From the NCBI GenBank assembly GCA_037042915.1, contig CM073199.1:620001-684000 (forward strand): a stretch of DNA of 64,000 nt, written 5' to 3'. Of this stretch, positions 10,468 to 25,400 are shown in pieces. Position numbers and translations under genes: made by a program. The notes under the pieces are model-generated. The model worked only from the letters and a program-made list of their open reading frames with translations, did no database searches and was not told the DNA's origin. Every line of letters starts with the position of its first letter. Position 1 is the stretch's first letter. This stretch comes from Auricularia sp. M13 (Eukaryota > Basidiomycota > Agaricomycetes > Auriculariales > Auriculariaceae).

Positions 10468-11913
10468 ATGTTCTTCAACGCTCCTACGGCAGTCCTTGCT
10501 TTATCTGCACTTTCTGCGGCCCCCGTTCACGCATTCTGGCGGCTCTCATGTGACCGCACGGCGCTTGTGCGCGAGCGCGCAGACCCCATTGTCAATCCCG
10601 GTGCGCTGCTCAACCATCTGGATTCTAGCACACTCATATACCGTATTCTTTAGGCACGAAAAGTGGACATCTTCATGTGGTCCACGGCGGCTCCAACTTC
10701 AACCTCAACGTCACTTTCGACAGCCTCCGCGCGTCGAGCTGCACGTCATGCCTCATCGCTAACGACAAGTCGAACTACTGGACACCGAGTATGTGTTCTA
10801 TTTTGCTCTCATTTTATCTAGTATTGAATCGCTTGCAGCGCTGTGGTTCCAGGACCCCAAGACAAAGAAGTTCGAGCCCGTCGAGGGAGGAGGCATCCTC
10901 GTACGTGTCCATATTGTGGTCATGAGTCGACCATCTGACTGGGACACACACTGGCAGATCTACTACCAGCAGCGCGGAAGCAACCCCGACATCAAGGCCT
11001 TCCCTGCCGGCTTCCGCATGATCGCGGGAGACATGACCCTGCGCTCGAAGAAGTACCCTGAGCAGGAGAAGAGCCAGGGTGAGCTGCGCGAGAGGGCTCT
11101 CAAATGGACCTGCCTGCGCTACACTGTTGGAAAGGACGGCTACAACGGGTCAGACTTATTCTCTTGCACTCGCCCTGTCTTGACGGTTCTACCAGGTATG
11201 GCTTCCCGAACACCGCGTGCGAGAGCGGGTTCCAGGCCCGTGTCCACATGCCCAACTGCTGGGACGGCAAGAACCTCGATTCGGCCGACCATCGCTCTCA
11301 TGTCGCGTACATGAGCCTGCTTGACAACGTACGCCATTCACCAATTCCGCGCTGTGTAGTTATCTTTCTCATGTGATGCGCAGGGACACTGCCCCGACAC
11401 GCACCCCGTGCCGCTTATCTCGATGTTCTACGAGCAGACATGGTCCGTGGACAAGTTCGCCGACCGGTACAACGTCAGCACCGACCCGTGGCCGTTCGTC
11501 TGGTCCCACGGCGATCCCACTGGGTATGGCTATCACGCGGACTTCGTCATGTGAGTTCTCCCTCTCTTCCTATTCCTGAGTCGCGTGCTGATCGCGGCCG
11601 TCCGCGCAGGGGCTGGGACGTCAACACGCTGCAGAGCGCCATTACCGAATGTGACAACCAGACTGAGGGCACGAAGGCGGGCAAGGCGGAAGCCTGCCCG
11701 TTCTTCCAGATGCAGGAGTCTTCGGTCGCGAAGACTTGCGCGATCGCGCCGCACGTCAAGGAGACGACGACTGGCGTTCTTGACAAGCTCCCTGGATGCA
11801 ACCCGCTCCAATACGGTGTGTACGGTCATTTTTCACTCAGATCACAGGCTTATGGGGAATTAATAGGACCGAACGACGCTACCATTTACAAGGAGGATAA
11901 TTGCCCCATCTGA
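10468..11913 (+). CDS. Secreted DUF1996-domain protein (copy 1)
   Basis: The ATG at 10468 opens a signal peptide (MFFNAPTAVLALSALSAAP then VHAFW) followed by LSCDRTALVRERADPI. Later exons give the DUF1996 blocks: HVVHGGSNFNLNVTFDSLRA, SCTSCLIANDKSNYWTP, LWFQDPKTKKFEPVEGGG, FPAGFRMIAGDMTLRSKK, LKWTCLRYTVG, HMPNCWDGKNLDSADHRSHV, FVWSHGDPTGYGYHADF and GWDVNTLQSAITECDNQ. The first intron is 10601-10653; the others are also about 50 bp. The conserved Cys pairs, the His/Asp cluster and the WDGKNLDS motif mark the family, which is secreted and widespread in filamentous fungi. Its biochemical activity is not established, though some members are described as WSC-associated or wall-associated. Frame is open to the stop at 11911. 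A close paralogue lies at 15070. Confidence 0.88.
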
Positions 11914-12276
11914 GTCCCTGTTCCAATTCGCGGAGAGCTGCTGTAGGTACAATCTCACACAACTCCGAGTACCCTGCCTCTTGCTGTTTGTAACTCTGTA
12001 TTCCCTCCTTTACTATCTATTAACTGGGGTTCACGACTCAGCAATGAAATGCTGTTACAGTATTTTCGACAGACGTGCTCTGTAGTCTCATGGCTAGGCC
12101 CTTCCAGTTCTTCCTGAGTTTCTTGATGAATCAACCATGGAATGCCGCGGTCTGCGGTACGCCGACGGGCCTCGTCAGCGCCGAGCGCGGCCACCGCGAT
12201 CATGTTGAACATGATCAAGGAGAATTCCGTCGACGTCATGAGAAATGGCCTCCCCTAATCACTTCCCGAGGAAGAC

Positions 12277-12284
12277 TATATAAG
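12277..12284 (+). promoter_or_regulatory. TATA box
   Basis: TATATAAG, 58 bp before the ATG at 12335. Confidence 0.5.
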
Positions 12285-12334
12285 TCACGTCGCAAATCAA
12301 CAGTCTCAATCATTCGCTACATAGACGTACAGCC

Positions 12335-12665
12335 ATGTCCAGCTTCAACCAGAACACTGCTCAGGCCAAGCACCAGAACGAGCAGTCGCTCGGTCAGAAG
12401 GCTCCCAGTGAGTCGCTGCGTTCTCACATTGTCTGCGATATCCTAACCGGGTGAAGACTTCGACGAGGTCAAGAAGGACAATGGTATCGGCAAGAGCCAC
12501 GCGACTGGCGACTCCATCGTACCGCAGAAGATTCAAGAGGTGAGAGCCCAAGTTGTGATGGTGCATATTCACATACTTATATTCACAAAGCTCGCCCCGG
12601 AGGGGCTTGAGCGGGCGCTCCCAGATGCAGTCCATGACACCTCCGCGCTGCCGCCCAGAAACTAA
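12335..12665 (+). CDS. Small conserved fungal protein of unknown function (copy A)
   Basis: Three short exons: MSSFNQNTAQAKHQNEQSLG..., then FDEVKKDNGIGKSHATGDS and IVPQKIQE, then LAPEGLERALPDAVHDTS ending ALPPRN. Introns are about 57 and 51 bp with consensus ends (GTGAGT and GTGAGA donors). The protein is about 76 residues, hydrophilic, with no signal peptide or membrane segment. A gene at 53929 on the same strand has the same three-exon structure and nearly the same last two exons (GKSHATG, SIVPQKIQE, LAPEGLERALP). The matching exon layout makes both credible. The conserved core may bind a partner or be stress-related; no function is claimed. Confidence 0.75.
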
Positions 12666-15069
12666 ATCTGTGGTAGCAGGCCTTCTTTACCGAATTCAGA
12701 ACTCTATGTATTTGTACAATTAGCAAATGTTGGTCCAATGCACAAAGAAACCTATATTGCATAAGCTTTTCAGCCTCTGTCTCGAGCCATAAGCTTGGGG
12801 CTGGGTTTGTCGGCAATTCGCCTGTTGAGAAAAATTCGAATTTAGTTCTTTGATGACTCCACTATGCGGAGTTGCTTCTGCATGCCTCTGGATTTCCTAA
12901 ATGTCGTGTTCATGTTTGTAGTACGCATGCGCATTCCCTGACAACTTACGCGTAGCATAGCCTTCTACTCCCACGCATCCGACGTGTCTCCCGCCCCTGC
13001 ATCCCGCGATCGGTGTGCTGAAAACGAGCTGAAAAACCACGGTGTATGACGTGTGAATGACGAATGGACGGGGGGAGTGCGGTAGAACTTGTTATGGCCG
13101 CTGAGGGCGAAAGAGTGGAGAAGGAGTTCTGTTCGGTGCGGGCGAAGTAACTGTTCGCTCTGTCGAATACCCCAGTGGTCGCAGATACAATGAACACGCA
13201 AGAGTGATGTCATGTTGGAATGCGACCTACTGTACGCTGCTTCCAACGTCATGTCATGGATTTCAGAAATAGTTCCTCATTTCCTTCAGAGCGTGCACCA
13301 GCATGAACAGTGTGGATGCCAGTATCCTATACTCAGATGACCCACATATACTAGCCGTGCATAAGCCGTGTTGTTGGGCGGAAAGCGCGCTGTGGCCTTC
13401 GGGGTTGCCAGGTTCAACTGGATAGACACACGAGGACAGATACGAACAGATCGAGCGGACGAGCATCCAGACCAGCCACAAATACTGCAATCAAGAGTGC
13501 CGTTGAATACAGCACATACCCCAAAGTGAGAGATAGCAGTTCCGCGAAGCGTTTTTTGATGCAGCACCTCGTTCAACTCAGAGCGATAAAATTAGACTAT
13601 AGCAGCTCGATGAGAGAATTCTTGAGGAAATGTTCGTTGGGATTCCCAGAAAGAGCACCCATGCTGCAGTGCGTCATTCCCCACCTGATCCTGTCGTCGT
13701 GCTGCTTCCGCTTCGCGGCCATAAGCTGACGAGGGTCGTAAAATCCGGGTGCTCCAAAAGCGCGTGTAGAGACGGCGCAGCGAGTAGGTCAGCAATTCAG
13801 GGAGCCCTGAAAAGCACCGCTGTTTGTATTGTCGTGACTCGAACTGGCTCGAGAGCCGGTCTCGAGGCGCGCACAGATCACTCACCACCGGTTACTGTCT
13901 ACAGGCCGCTATCTGAGCCATTTGCTCTGATATGCAGAGTTATTCGCATCCAACGAGAGAGGACTGTCCTTATGATAGTCGCCCCAGCGATGTGAGAAGC
14001 TGTGAAGAAATTTTTACGCAAGACGATTCCAAACTCCGCATGTCGGGCTTTGATTCGCCGAATCTTCACTTGTCATCCTTACAGTTTCACCGCATACTGT
14101 TCGATATCAATCTTGGAGCATTGTCAGGTGAACCAATAATAGCTTGCTAGTTTGCTTGCTGCTCAGCGCCTGGCCTGAAGTGTGGTTGCTCTCGGCTTCG
14201 CGTGCTGATCATGTCTTTCCCCTGGACCTCGCATGGTGCGCGAAGCTACCTTGGGAATCTCTACGTTGTGCGCTCTTATTGCCAGTGGTGACTCTTATGC
14301 CTTTTTTAAATGTCTGCCGCCTCGTGACACGCTTGATTTCTGTCTACATGTCAGCGGGCCTGCAACAACGTCGAGGTAAGTCATCATGACACGTGTGTTT
14401 GCGCTGTCTTATTAGGATATCCTTGATCTCTTTCAGCGAACAATCTTTGGGCTGCTGCTCAGAAGCGCCGTTACCTCGTGAGCGCTGGGACACCAACTGT
14501 TCAGGACCCGCGCTGAGCGTTCCATCTCTAGACATACCTAAGAACATGATGTCGAACTTGCCGGGGCTCACATGGTAGGCATGGTCAGCCACCCAGCAAG
14601 CTGCCAGCATCTTGGTCAACCTGCCGGTGTCTCACGGCGCATGCTTCTCTTCCAAGGGGCAACGGCGCATTCTTCCGGCGCCGCCGACTCCTACAGCTCG
14701 CGCGTGCGCAAGGTTATGAGGCGACGCACCCATAGTCAGTTGCTGGCCGATAGCTATTGACTGCAGGAGAGTGACGACGGGCGCACCAGCAATCACCATT
14801 CTGAATTGTGCACCAAACAGTCAACGCCTTTCCATTTCCCTGATCGAGCCTGACCTCGCCCTCATGATCACCAACTAAGGAAGTGCACGTGACCAATGTG
14901 CACATCCTATTCTAGGGCATCCATCGTGTTCTTCCCTCACCCGACCTTCCACGTTGCTCTTCAGATTCGCTGGGCTGGACTTCTGAATTTGTTCATTCTG
15001 GCATATATAAGCCTGCCGTAGCGCGTCTCACGTTCTTCGCCAAGCGACGAGCTTGCATTCATCTGCAAC
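12666..15069. other. 2.4 kb without a firm gene
   Basis: This stretch separates the small gene from the second DUF1996 gene. It is less GC-rich and has no frame with steady coding bias. One tentative candidate on the plus strand starts at ATG 14212 (MSFPWTSHGARSYLGNLYVV), uses introns near 14288 and 14373, and would give a short Cys-containing protein ending near 14577. Without a family match or TATA box it is not called. A second short open frame (14572-14760) ends in SSRVRKVMRRRTHSQLLADS. Confidence 0.35.
15004..15010 (+). promoter_or_regulatory. TATA box of DUF1996 copy 2
   Basis: TATATAA, 60 bp upstream of the ATG at 15070. Confidence 0.5.
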
Positions 15070-16513
15070 ATGTTCTCCGCTGCTGCTGCAACTGTGGTCG
15101 CATTCACAGCGCTCTTTGCCACTCCTGCACACGCTTTCTGGCGCCTCTCATGCGACCGCACTGCGCTAGTGCGTGAGCGCGCAGACCCCATCGTCAGCCC
15201 AGGTATGACGACTATTCTGTCAGAACGCACGCACTTCTCACATTCCTCAGGCGCGAAGAGTAATCATCTTCATGTAGTCCACGGCGGCTCGAACTTCAAC
15301 CTTAATGTGACATACGACAGCCTCCGCGCGTCGAGCTGCACGTCATGCCTCATCTCGAACGATAGGTCGAACTACTGGACTCCTAGTTGGTTTCTCTTGC
15401 GTCTTTACGCGCCGCTCTCATGGCTCACCTATAATCCCAGCGCTGTGGTTCCAGGACCCGAAGACCAAGCAATTCGAGCCTGTCAACGGCGGAGGTATCC
15501 TGGTGTGTAAACGTCCAATTGGCGACAGTGAGGCGCTGCTGAGAGGACCGCGCAGGTGTACTATCTTCAGCGCGGCGACGACGTCGATCACCTCCAGACC
15601 TTCCCTGCCGGCTTCCGCATGATCGCGGGCGACATGACGCTGCGCGCGAAAAAGTTCCAGGAGGGTGAGGGTAGCCAGGACGAGCTGCGCGAGCGCGCGC
15701 TCAAGTGGACGTGCCTGCGCTACACCGCTAACCAGCCTGGATACGACGGGTCAGCCAATGTTAATCTTGCATAACGTGAAAGATTGACGCGTAGCGCAGC
15801 TACGGCTTCCCGACTACGCCATGTGAGACCGGCTTCCAGGCGCGCATCCACATGCCCAACTGCTGGGACGGCAAGAACCTAGACTCAGCCGACCACCGCT
15901 CCCACGTCGCTTACATGAGCGGCCTCGATAATGTAAGAACATATCCTTCCGGTCGGTCTGGGAGTGGTTGCTTATCATTTCAAGGGGAAATGCCCCGACA
16001 CCCACCCTGTCAGCTTCATTACGATGTTCTACGAGCAGACCTGGGACGTGAATGATTTTGCCGATCGGTGGGATGCCTCGAGCGAGCCGTGGCCATTCGT
16101 CTGGTCTCACGGCGACCCCACGGGGTACGGGTACCACGCCGACTTCGTCATGTACGCCATTGCACGCCTCATCCATCTTCTCACTTGCAGGCTGACCATT
16201 ATTATGTGCAGGGGCTGGGACACCAATACGCTCCAGAGTGCCATCCAGGACTGCAACAACCAGACGCCAGGCACCGTGGCGGGCGACGCCGAGGCTTGCT
16301 CGCACTTCGAGATGCAGACTGCCGACGCAGGAAAGGCCTGCACGATTGCGCCGCAGATCAACGAGACCACGTCTGGTGTGCTCGCTAGGCTCCCAGGGTG
16401 CAACCCCATTCAGACGGGTGCGCTTCGTTCGCATGAGACGAGTCCGTGTACTGACTTATTCCGCAGGTCCGGAGAACTCTACGCCCTTTTCCGATGACAA
16501 CTGCCCGCTTTGA
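15070..16513 (+). CDS. Secreted DUF1996-domain protein (copy 2)
   Basis: A signal peptide (MFSAAAATVVAFTALFATPA then HAFW) leads into LSCDRTALVRERADPIVSPG. The same DUF1996 blocks as in copy 1 follow: HVVHGGSNFNLNVTYDSLRA, SCTSCLISNDRSNYWTP, LWFQDPKTKQFEPVNGGG, FPAGFRMIAGDMTLRAKK, TTPCETGFQARIHMPNCWDG, FVWSHGDPTGYGYHADF, GWDTNTLQSAIQDCNNQ and ARLPGCNPIQTG. It ends STPFSDDNCPL. Intron positions match copy 1 and all exons are open. The two proteins are strongly alike but clearly diverged, so this is an old local duplication, later separated by about 3 kb. Secretion is inferred from the signal peptide; enzymatic role unknown. Confidence 0.88.
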
Positions 16514-16837
16514 GTCTCAATCGAACTATCTGGCGTCGAGAAACTATTATCTTTCGCGCGCTTCCTTGGAAATTTCATGCTGTTTATCAATGTTCCCAGT
16601 ATCAACTGCCAATTGAATCTGTTCTTAAAACTGTTCTCTTCATGTGGGGCTGTCAATTAACAGCCGCAAATTGTGACTGCAATCAGGTCCATGGACACAT
16701 ACGGCGAAGCTGCATCCGGCGCAGCACGCGGAGCGATCCTCCAATGACATAACGAGGATTGCTCGATCTCACGCGGACTCTATTGGCCGGATCTGTTTGC
16801 GGCTTTGCTCTGTACCGTCATCATCGAGGTCGAAGAC

Positions 16838-20369
<3,532 letters not shown>

Positions 20370-20462
20370 CACCATAGGTTGCCGCCCAAAGGCCCTGTTA
20401 GGTGCATCCCAAGTCATCAAAAGATCGACCTTGGGGGTGGTTTTAAACCAGGAGCTCCTAGG
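20370..20462 (+). repeat. Left terminal inverted repeat of the 18 kb element
   Basis: Begins CACCATAGG and ends with ACCAGGAGCTCCTAGG; pairs with 38329-38422 reversed. Similarity is patchy between the outer AGGCCCT block and the inner 16-bp block (15 of 16 matches). Confidence 0.7.
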
Positions 20463-20985
20463 AGCTCCCTTGCGCGATCCCAGCCGCCAACGGGCAATCC
20501 CCAACCGTAGGAGAAAATCATTGCCCACACTCTCACTCTGCCTAGCAATCTCAGATTACCTACGGCATTGTCTTGCACCTACATATCACTTCTCTCCGAG
20601 TATATAATTGACTACTGCCTAATCAACCACTGCACAAGCACTACGCATCCGCTAGCACAGGATACGCGCAAGCATCCCCTACACTACGCCTTGGGGCAGC
20701 CATTCCATAGGTGTTAATTTCCGCATCCTCCCTATGTACTCTTGCCCTAGACAGTGACTCCTTGCCGCAGTCAATCCATAGGCGATGATTTCTGCCAGCC
20801 TTCACACTAAATCCCACACGAGTTGAACACCACCTAGGCATTGAAACCCATTACACCTAGACAGCGACTTGCTACTATCAAGCTCCACCTATGAGTTGAA
20901 CAACGACTAGGCATTGAAAAAAAAATCAGGTTGACATTGAAATAGTGCTTCATAGACCGCCCAACTCTTTCTCTTTCACCTCCGG

Positions 20986-21531
20986 ATGTCATCGTCGCCT
21001 CAGTCGTCACCGGCTGCACGTCGGCCGCGTCTCACAGCTGCCAACGCCGACGAGCCGATCGAAACGGAGTCTGAGGAGGAGGCAGCAACCAATGCTACCT
21101 CTGCTCGCGCGCATGCTAAAGGGTTCGACGACGACTGGGACCCCGACAAGCCGGATTTCGACCATCTGTACTGCTGGCGCCGTCTGATGCTCGTGCAGCA
21201 CGACTACAACAAGATCCTGCAAGGCCATCTGACCTTCCTCGACGAGATCGAGCCGTACCTCATCGAGCTTTACAAGTGCAAGGGTGCAGAGCGGTGTTTC
21301 GAACCGGACGACGACTTACATGTCCTCGCGTTCGAGGCTGCGAAGAAAGCTCTGTGCGTTTCTCATTGGATCTCTCCTTCACTCACTCACCTATATCCGA
21401 CGTCTTTCAGGGAAAGCGAGGCAGAGGCACGCGCAGCTGAGGAGCGCGCAGCTGAGGAGTGCGCAGCAACCAGCGAGCGGGACTCCCTTCCATGCGAGGC
21501 AACTGGCGCGAGCGCCTCGTCTCCATCCTAG
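20986..21531 (+). CDS. Element cargo: small acidic, helical protein
   Basis: Starts MSSSPQSSPAARRPRLTAAN, then an acidic segment (ETESEEEAATN) and a helix-prone central part (WRRLMLVQHDYNKILQGHLT). A 57-bp intron (about 21353-21409, GTGCGT to TTTCAG) joins in frame to an Ala/Glu repeat tail built from three copies of GCGCAGCTGAGGAGC-like DNA, ending ATGASASSPS. About 162 residues after splicing. No known domain. It is one of several small helical proteins in this transposon, so a role in the element (partner or regulator of the transposase) is possible but unproven. Unspliced read-through would also stay open here, so the intron is likely rather than certain. Confidence 0.55.
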   Translation: MSSSPQSSPAARRPRLTAANADEPIETESEEEAATNATSARAHAKGFDDDWDPDKPDFDHLYCWRRLMLVQHDYNKILQGHLTFLDEIEPYLIELYKCKGAERCFEPDDDLHVLAFEAAKKALCVSHWISPSLTHLYPTSFRESEAEARAAEERAAEECAATSERDSLPCEATGASASSPS

Positions 21532-21704
21532 TCGCTTTGGCGTTGCCTAGGTGTGATGTCTGTGCCATGTATTCGCCTAGTGCCTATCTTCGCTCGCAAT
21601 GTCTAACGCCTAAAGATTGCCTACTGCTACTGCTCGCTCAAACCGACATCATCTACCTTTTACATTAGGGGTTGACGCTAATTCACCACCATGCAAGCAC
21701 ATCC

Positions 21705-22162
21705 TTACGCCTCGGTGCGCATATGACTAAGCACGATACCTCAGCCTTATTCCCGATATAAAGTCAGCAACTTACTCAGCAAACTGCTTGCAGCTATCAT
21801 CCAAAGCCTCGACGCTCTCTATGAGATCGTCGCGAGCCGCTTGCAATTTGTCGACCAAGTCGGAAAAGCGCGCGCGCACATCCGCAGCGCCACGCTGCGC
21901 GGCCAACACGTCGGCCAGGTCGAGAAGGCGATGAATGACCTCCTCAAGTTTCTCGACGGCTTTCGTATCACAAACAGCGTCCCATGCCCTGTCCACCGCG
22001 CTGCCTCATCATCATGCGTGTCCGCATTTCCGATTGTGGGAGGCCTGTCGCCTTCCAGGGAAGCACGAGAGGCTCCGATTCCTCCAACACCTCCCTCGCG
22101 TCGTCGAAGCGCGGTGTCACACCAAGCGCAAGCCGTTCGTTGATCAAGCGAGATGGGGGCAT
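21705..22162 (-). CDS. Element cargo: helical protein, paralogue of the gene at 36692
   Basis: The clear coding part (about 21775-21996) reads VEKLEEVIHRLLDLADVLAA, RARFSDLVDKLQAARDDLIE and SVEALDDSCKQFAE. This aligns without gaps to the C-terminal 52 residues of the minus-strand gene at 36692-37205 at about 40% identity, including L-x-ESV-x-AL and a Cys. Both coding stretches end at GA followed by GTAAGT, so the apparent stop is probably a splice donor; here a 49-bp intron (acceptor CTTAG) leads to a very short last exon (HMRTEA). The N-terminal part (MPPSRLINERLALGV) lies in another frame, so the 5' half needs an unseen intron or is damaged. Function unknown. Confidence 0.5.
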
Positions 22163-22432
22163 CAGAGTGCAGTCGTAGTTCCTTAATTAAGTGGTATCGA
22201 CTTTATATCACGTACGGACCGTCCTCAGCAACGCCTAACCAGCACCTAGGCAATAGTATATTGCTCCCTACTGATGTGTCCCCATCGCCTAGCTTGCACC
22301 TAGGCATTGACATCGCTCATAATGATTTCACCTGCACATCTCCTCAAAGCTTCCTACTAATCTCGCTGTGGATACGATTGGGCCTCCATATTCACTCGCA
22401 CGAAACAAACATATTGCAGTATTCACTGACGA

Positions 22433-25400
22433 TTACATAGCATTCTCGGAATCCACGTCAGGCCAACGACCTTGCGCGACCAACCCTTGAACTTGATCCA
22501 TCATTGCCTGCAAGTTTGCCATCACTGCCGCGGGCGTGAGACCCCGCGGCGCGTTCGCGTTCCTCAGGGTCTGTTGCGCGTTCGTCCTCAGGGTCTGCTG
22601 CGCGTTCACGTTGCCCAACATCTGCCCGTTCGCATTGCTCAAGATCTGGGCGGGAGTGGGTATCGCAGCCGGGGTTGCGAAGTTCATGAAGTCGCCCATC
22701 GCCATCGGCGACAGCGCGGGCGCGAGCTGGTTATCTTCCGGGAACGTGAAGTCGCCGAGGAAGTCGATGTTGTTGCTGAAAGCCGAAGGAGGAGTCCACC
22801 ACCCAGCGCGCGTGAAGGATAGCGTGTTGGCATTTGCCACTGGCATCGCCTAAGGAGCGCCCATCAACGACTACGCACTAACCGCAGACGTTACATACCT
22901 GCAAGGTGTTGGGCGAGTGAATCACCTAAGGAGCGCCTGTCAACGACCTCGTACCGCCTGCAGATACGCTAAACATACCTGCAACATGTCCCCGTCCATC
23001 GCTTGCATTGCCTAAGGAGCGCCTGTCAATGACTGCGCACTGCCTGCAGACTAAACGTACCTGCAAGGTGTTGTCTTGCGTTGTCTGCACCGCCTTAGGA
23101 GCCCCCATCAACGACTATGCAGTGCCTGCAGACCGAACATACCTTCAAGTCATTGCCCTGCTGAGACTGCGAGCTCGCCTGGCCGACATTTGCTGGCCCC
23201 GCGACACTCGTCGCAGGCTCGACAGTCGCGACCTCCGACTTCTTGCCGTCCGCGGGCTGTGATGCCTTTCGCCGCTTGCCTGCGACTGGGGGCCTTCTCC
23301 CGCTTGCGCTTGGCCTTGTTCGCCGTCGACGAAGCTGCGTCGCCTTCGTTCGACACGGAAGTAGCGCCTGCCGGGCTGAGCTCGGCCGTTGGCTCGTTCT
23401 CACCGCCACCTTTGTTGTTGTCCTGCATCACGTGCGAGACGCGCCTGTGGACGACGTTGCCCTCGAAGTACCATACGACCACATTGCGCCAATCCTTCGG
23501 GTTTTGCGCTTCAGCGAGCTCATCTGTATTGTGTCAGCCACACCGATAATGGTAATGAAAGAGAAACATACCGTCTGGAATCTTCTCGAAACGAAGTTGA
23601 GGCAGAGGTAGTTGCCCTTCTTTCCAGTTAAGCGACTCGTAGACGAGAGGGAGGAGAGTGTTGATGTCGTCCGTCCCCCAATGACCAGTGCCCGCGGCGA
23701 TTTTCATGGGTGTGGGCACATGAGGTGGCCACCCTACCATGCGGTAGCCGGCGTCGAGCGCCTTCTTGTCATAGCCCGCTTGCGGCAGTCGCTTTCGCTT
23801 TGGCCAGCTTGCTATTAACCCGTACTGCGACGAGAGACGAGGTTAGATAATGGGTCGGTATGCACGCCCGGTGCGCACCTATCAGCGCAGCAAGAGCGTT
23901 GCGCATGCTGTCCCGCCGAACCTGCTGGTCTTCGGCCAGCGCACGGTCTGCTGCCTCCGGGCTGAAGTCCTCCTTATCGGCCTCCTTCTGCAGGTGTGCG
24001 CTGCAGATAAGAATCAATATGTGAGCAATACGCGAGCAGGAAAACGCACCCTTGATCTTGCATGGTCTCGCCGAGGAAATTCGTGATGCTGTGCGGGTAC
24101 TTCTCCGCGACCTTGCGGGCATACGCATTGTTCGCAAACGAGCAGCTTGCTGCCATACCTGAGATGTCGCCGGGCCGCAGGCATACGGCGAAGCCGAACA
24201 GCGAGATGTGGTAGCGATGAAAGAATGGCGTCGTCTGCATGCAAGTAAGTATCAGCACCGTGCACTACGCAAGTAACGGCGCACGTACATATTCCTCAAC
24301 GCTTGTGACGAGTCGCCGCAACGCGTTCTGGGCGCCAACTTCGGCCAGTTCCTCCTTGACGACGCCATCCTCATAGACCTTGTTAAAGGTCATGATCTTC
24401 TTGCGCAACGCGGTCCTTTTCTCCGGAGTATCGGCCGCCGCGACCTCCGCGTTGTACTCGGCGCGGCACCTCTGGAACTTCGTCTGAGGATCTTCATTTC
24501 GCGGTTCCTGAGTTTCAACATGATAAAACGTATAACCGCTACTCACCAGAAGTGTCGTGCTCATTCCTGGCATACCAGCTCCTCTCCCACATGTTCCAAT
24601 CCGAACGTTGGCGTGTATTAGTCTCGAAGATCCCCATTTTCGAGATCAGGTAGCGCTGCGTGCAGCCCCATTCCACGGATTTTTCGGCGAGGGTTTTCTT
24701 GATGTCGTCGCAATACTCTGCCCACTCCTCAAGCCGCGCCTTTGACAACGGCCCCGGCTTCACCTTCGCCTTCCCTTTCGACGATGATTCGGGCGGCGGT
24801 ATGTCCTCACTCTCCGACTCAGACAAACTCGCACCGTCGTCGGGGTTGTTGACGGAGTCGCCCCGAGGGCTGATGGGATCCCAGTCCATGACATCGTCAG
24901 CGGCAGGGGCGTCAGGCGCAACGGGGGCGGAGGTAGGCGCAGCGGGGGCAGACGTAGGCGCAGCGGGGGCCGTAGGCGCAGTAGGGGCCGTAGGCGCAGC
25001 GGGGGCGTCAGGCGCAACGGGGGCGGAGGTAGGCGCAGCGGGGGCGTCAGGCGCAACGGGGGCGGAGGTAGGCGCAGCGGGGGCAGACGTAGGCGCAGCG
25101 GGGGCCGTAGGCGCAGTAGGGGCCGTAGGCGCAGCGGGGGCGTCAGGCGCAGCGGGGGCGGAGGTAGGCGCAGTGGGGGCGGAGGTAGGCGCAGTGGGGA
25201 CCGTAGGCGCAGCGGGGGCGGAGGTAGGTGCAGCGGGGGCGGAGGTAGGTGCAGCGAAGGACGTAGCAGGCGCTGTGGCGGTGGAGGTTGGCGTAGCGGA
25301 GGTAGGCGCAGTCGAGGCAGTAATAGGCACAGCGGGGGCGGTAGCAGGGGAGATTGGAGCGGTCGGCGCAGCCGCGGTGACAGCAAGCATCTCAACCGCA

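Noticed and set aside
13052-13900. Small minus-strand frames in the gap before DUF1996 copy 2
   Set aside because: No third-position GC bias and no motif; looks like intergenic DNA.
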